Assembly (NCBI RefSeq): GCF_004771275.1
Contig: NZ_RQEV01000003.1
Span: 434,001 to 498,000, forward strand
DNA from: Leptospira fluminis
GTDB lineage: Bacteria > Spirochaetota > Leptospiria > Leptospirales > Leptospiraceae
Reading direction: 5' to 3'
DNA length: 64,000 bases
This document shows, in pieces, positions 63,024 through 64,000 of this stretch. Both the position numbers and the translations under genes were made by a program. The notes under the pieces are model-generated. The model saw nothing but the letters and a program-made list of their open reading frames with translations, was not told the DNA's origin and made no database searches. Every line of letters starts with the position of its first letter. The first letter of the stretch is position 1.

Positions 63024-64000
63024 AACGGCGGCAGCCCGTTCTCTTTTAGCGGTTCCGAACGAAGTCGTCCGGATTTTCGGCGAGGACCGAAAGCGGGAAC
63101 GGTCGTTGGATCCAAAACTTCGGACGATCCTCCTCCTAGCCAAAACTAAGCCGAAATTGGAATCTCTTCCTCCGGAGAAGGCCCGAAAATTATTCGCCTA
63201 TATTCTAAATTTATTCGATTTTCCTAAAGTAGAACTCCCACGTGTGGAGAATTTTACGATTCCGGGAATCGCGGGCCGAATTCCTGTTCGTTTGTATTCT
63301 CCCTATCCTACTTCGGAACCTCTTCCTTGCTTGGTTTACTATCACGGTGGAGGATTCGTAATCGGTAATTTAGAAACTCATGATCTTCCTCTGCGCTACT
63401 TAAGCGGTTTGTCTAAATGCGCGATTTTATCCGTCGATTATCGACTGGCCCCCGAGCATCCTTTTCCGGCAGCTTGGGAAGACGCATATTCCGCTTATTC
63501 CTGGGCTCGCAAGCAAGGCAAAGCTATGGGGTTGGATACCAGGATGATTGCAGTCGGAGGAGATTCCGCCGGAGGAAATCTTGCAGCCTCCGTTTATGCG
63601 AATGCAAAAAAAGAAGGATTAACTCCTCCGAATTTTCAATTGCTATTGTATCCCTGGTTGGACTTAGCCCAGGAAAGAAAAAGCGTGGAGGAGTTCGCGA
63701 CCGGATACGGTCTGACACGAGACCTTTTAAGATATTTTAAAAAGCATACCTTTCAGAACGACAAGGATTGCCAAGACGTTTTAGCAAATCCTGTAAACCG
63801 AACTTCCCTGACGGGGACCCCGCCTACGTACATTCAAATCGCAGGATTCGATCCTCTTCAGGACGAAGGATTTGCCTATGTGGAAAGGCTTAGAAAAGCG
63901 AAAATCTCCGTGGAAGCGAAAGTATTGGAAGGATTGATTCACGGGTTTCTAAACTTAGGAGCTAGTGTCCCGGAGGCTAAAAATGCGGTCGTGGATTTGG
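63004..64000 (+). CDS. HSL-type alpha/beta hydrolase (esterase), partial
   Basis: A hormone-sensitive-lipase-family esterase whose C-terminus is cut by the window end. It has YYHGGGFVIGN (oxyanion-hole HGGG), VDYRLAPEHPFPA, and the nucleophile motif GGDSAGGN. The acid and base appear in FDPLQDEG and LIHGFLNL just before the edge. A GTG at 63004 (VLWQRLETAAARSLL) is the best start in the frame but is uncertain, as the frame stays open further upstream inside the monooxygenase gene. It overlaps that gene by 20 bases. HSL enzymes hydrolyse short-chain esters. Pairing with a flavin monooxygenase suggests oxygenation to an ester followed by hydrolysis. Confidence 0.85.
   Translation, partial: MLWQRLETAAARSLLAVPNEVVRIFGEDRKRERSLDPKLRTILLLAKTKPKLESLPPEKARKLFAYILNLFDFPKVELPRVENFTIPGIAGRIPVRLYSPYPTSEPLPCLVYYHGGGFVIGNLETHDLPLRYLSGLSKCAILSVDYRLAPEHPFPAAWEDAYSAYSWARKQGKAMGLDTRMIAVGGDSAGGNLAASVYANAKKEGLTPPNFQLLLYPWLDLAQERKSVEEFATGYGLTRDLLRYFKKHTFQNDKDCQDVLANPVNRTSLTGTPPTYIQIAGFDPLQDEGFAYVERLRKAKISVEAKVLEGLIHGFLNLGASVPEAKNAVVDL

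Overview
The window is about 64 kb of gene-dense spirochaete chromosome, most likely from a Leptospira species. The evidence is the density of lipoproteins with relaxed lipoboxes, double-membrane features (FadL-type porin, LpxL-type acyltransferase, AsmA), very large membrane SpoIIE phosphatases with TPR tails, and a cobalamin-riboswitch locus. A complete assimilatory sulfate operon suggests a saprophytic or intermediate lineage rather than a host-restricted one; both the genus and the lineage are inference from remembered gene content. I saw no tRNA, rRNA, CRISPR array, insertion sequence or prophage block.

Layout. 1-5300 (minus): a partial gene, a lipoprotein, a DUF455 ferritin-like protein, a GHKL anti-sigma-type ATPase, gltX and another lipoprotein. 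5527-9053 (plus): a translationally coupled pair for a divergent, T4-like type IIA topoisomerase, closed by a perfect 12-bp hairpin. 9092-10942 (minus): an AHSA1/SRPBCC protein and a flavin amine oxidase. 11050-14412 (plus): a cobalamin riboswitch, two unknown lipoproteins, cobS and a CobC-type phosphatase. 14517-20743: a von Willebrand A protein convergent with two DUF4139 paralogues and a sterol-desaturase-family hydroxylase. 20876-26347 (minus): a FadL-family porin, a ClC antiporter, a membrane protein and a CPBP protease. 26403-28423 (plus): a LysM/M23 endopeptidase coupled to a strictosidine-synthase-like propeller protein.

28446-34431 (minus) is the sulfate assimilation operon cysH-cysD-cysN-cobA-met8-cysI. 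It makes APS, reduces it directly with an Fe-S APS reductase, and makes the siroheme needed by sulfite reductase. No APS kinase and no CysJ flavoprotein are present, so the electron donor is open. 34653-38054 holds a lipoprotein, an LpxL-like acyltransferase and a CrtC/AttH-like lipocalin protein. 38166-44229 (plus) is a YejBE-like peptide ABC transporter with two ATPases and a tightly linked AsmA protein. 44278-46430 (minus) is a membrane-anchored MutS-family ATPase coupled to a 77-residue protein.

46592-59932 contains a small protein, an exported caspase-fold protease, ilvC, two giant SpoIIE-type phosphatases on either side of an MCP and an OsmC protein, and a succinate-semialdehyde dehydrogenase. 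60114-64000 (plus) has a beta-barrel candidate, a flavin monooxygenase and an overlapping HSL-type esterase cut by the window end. The most promising under-described units are the riboswitch-headed lipoprotein pair, the phage-like topoisomerase, the membrane MutS with its small partner, and the SpoIIE/MCP signalling island.
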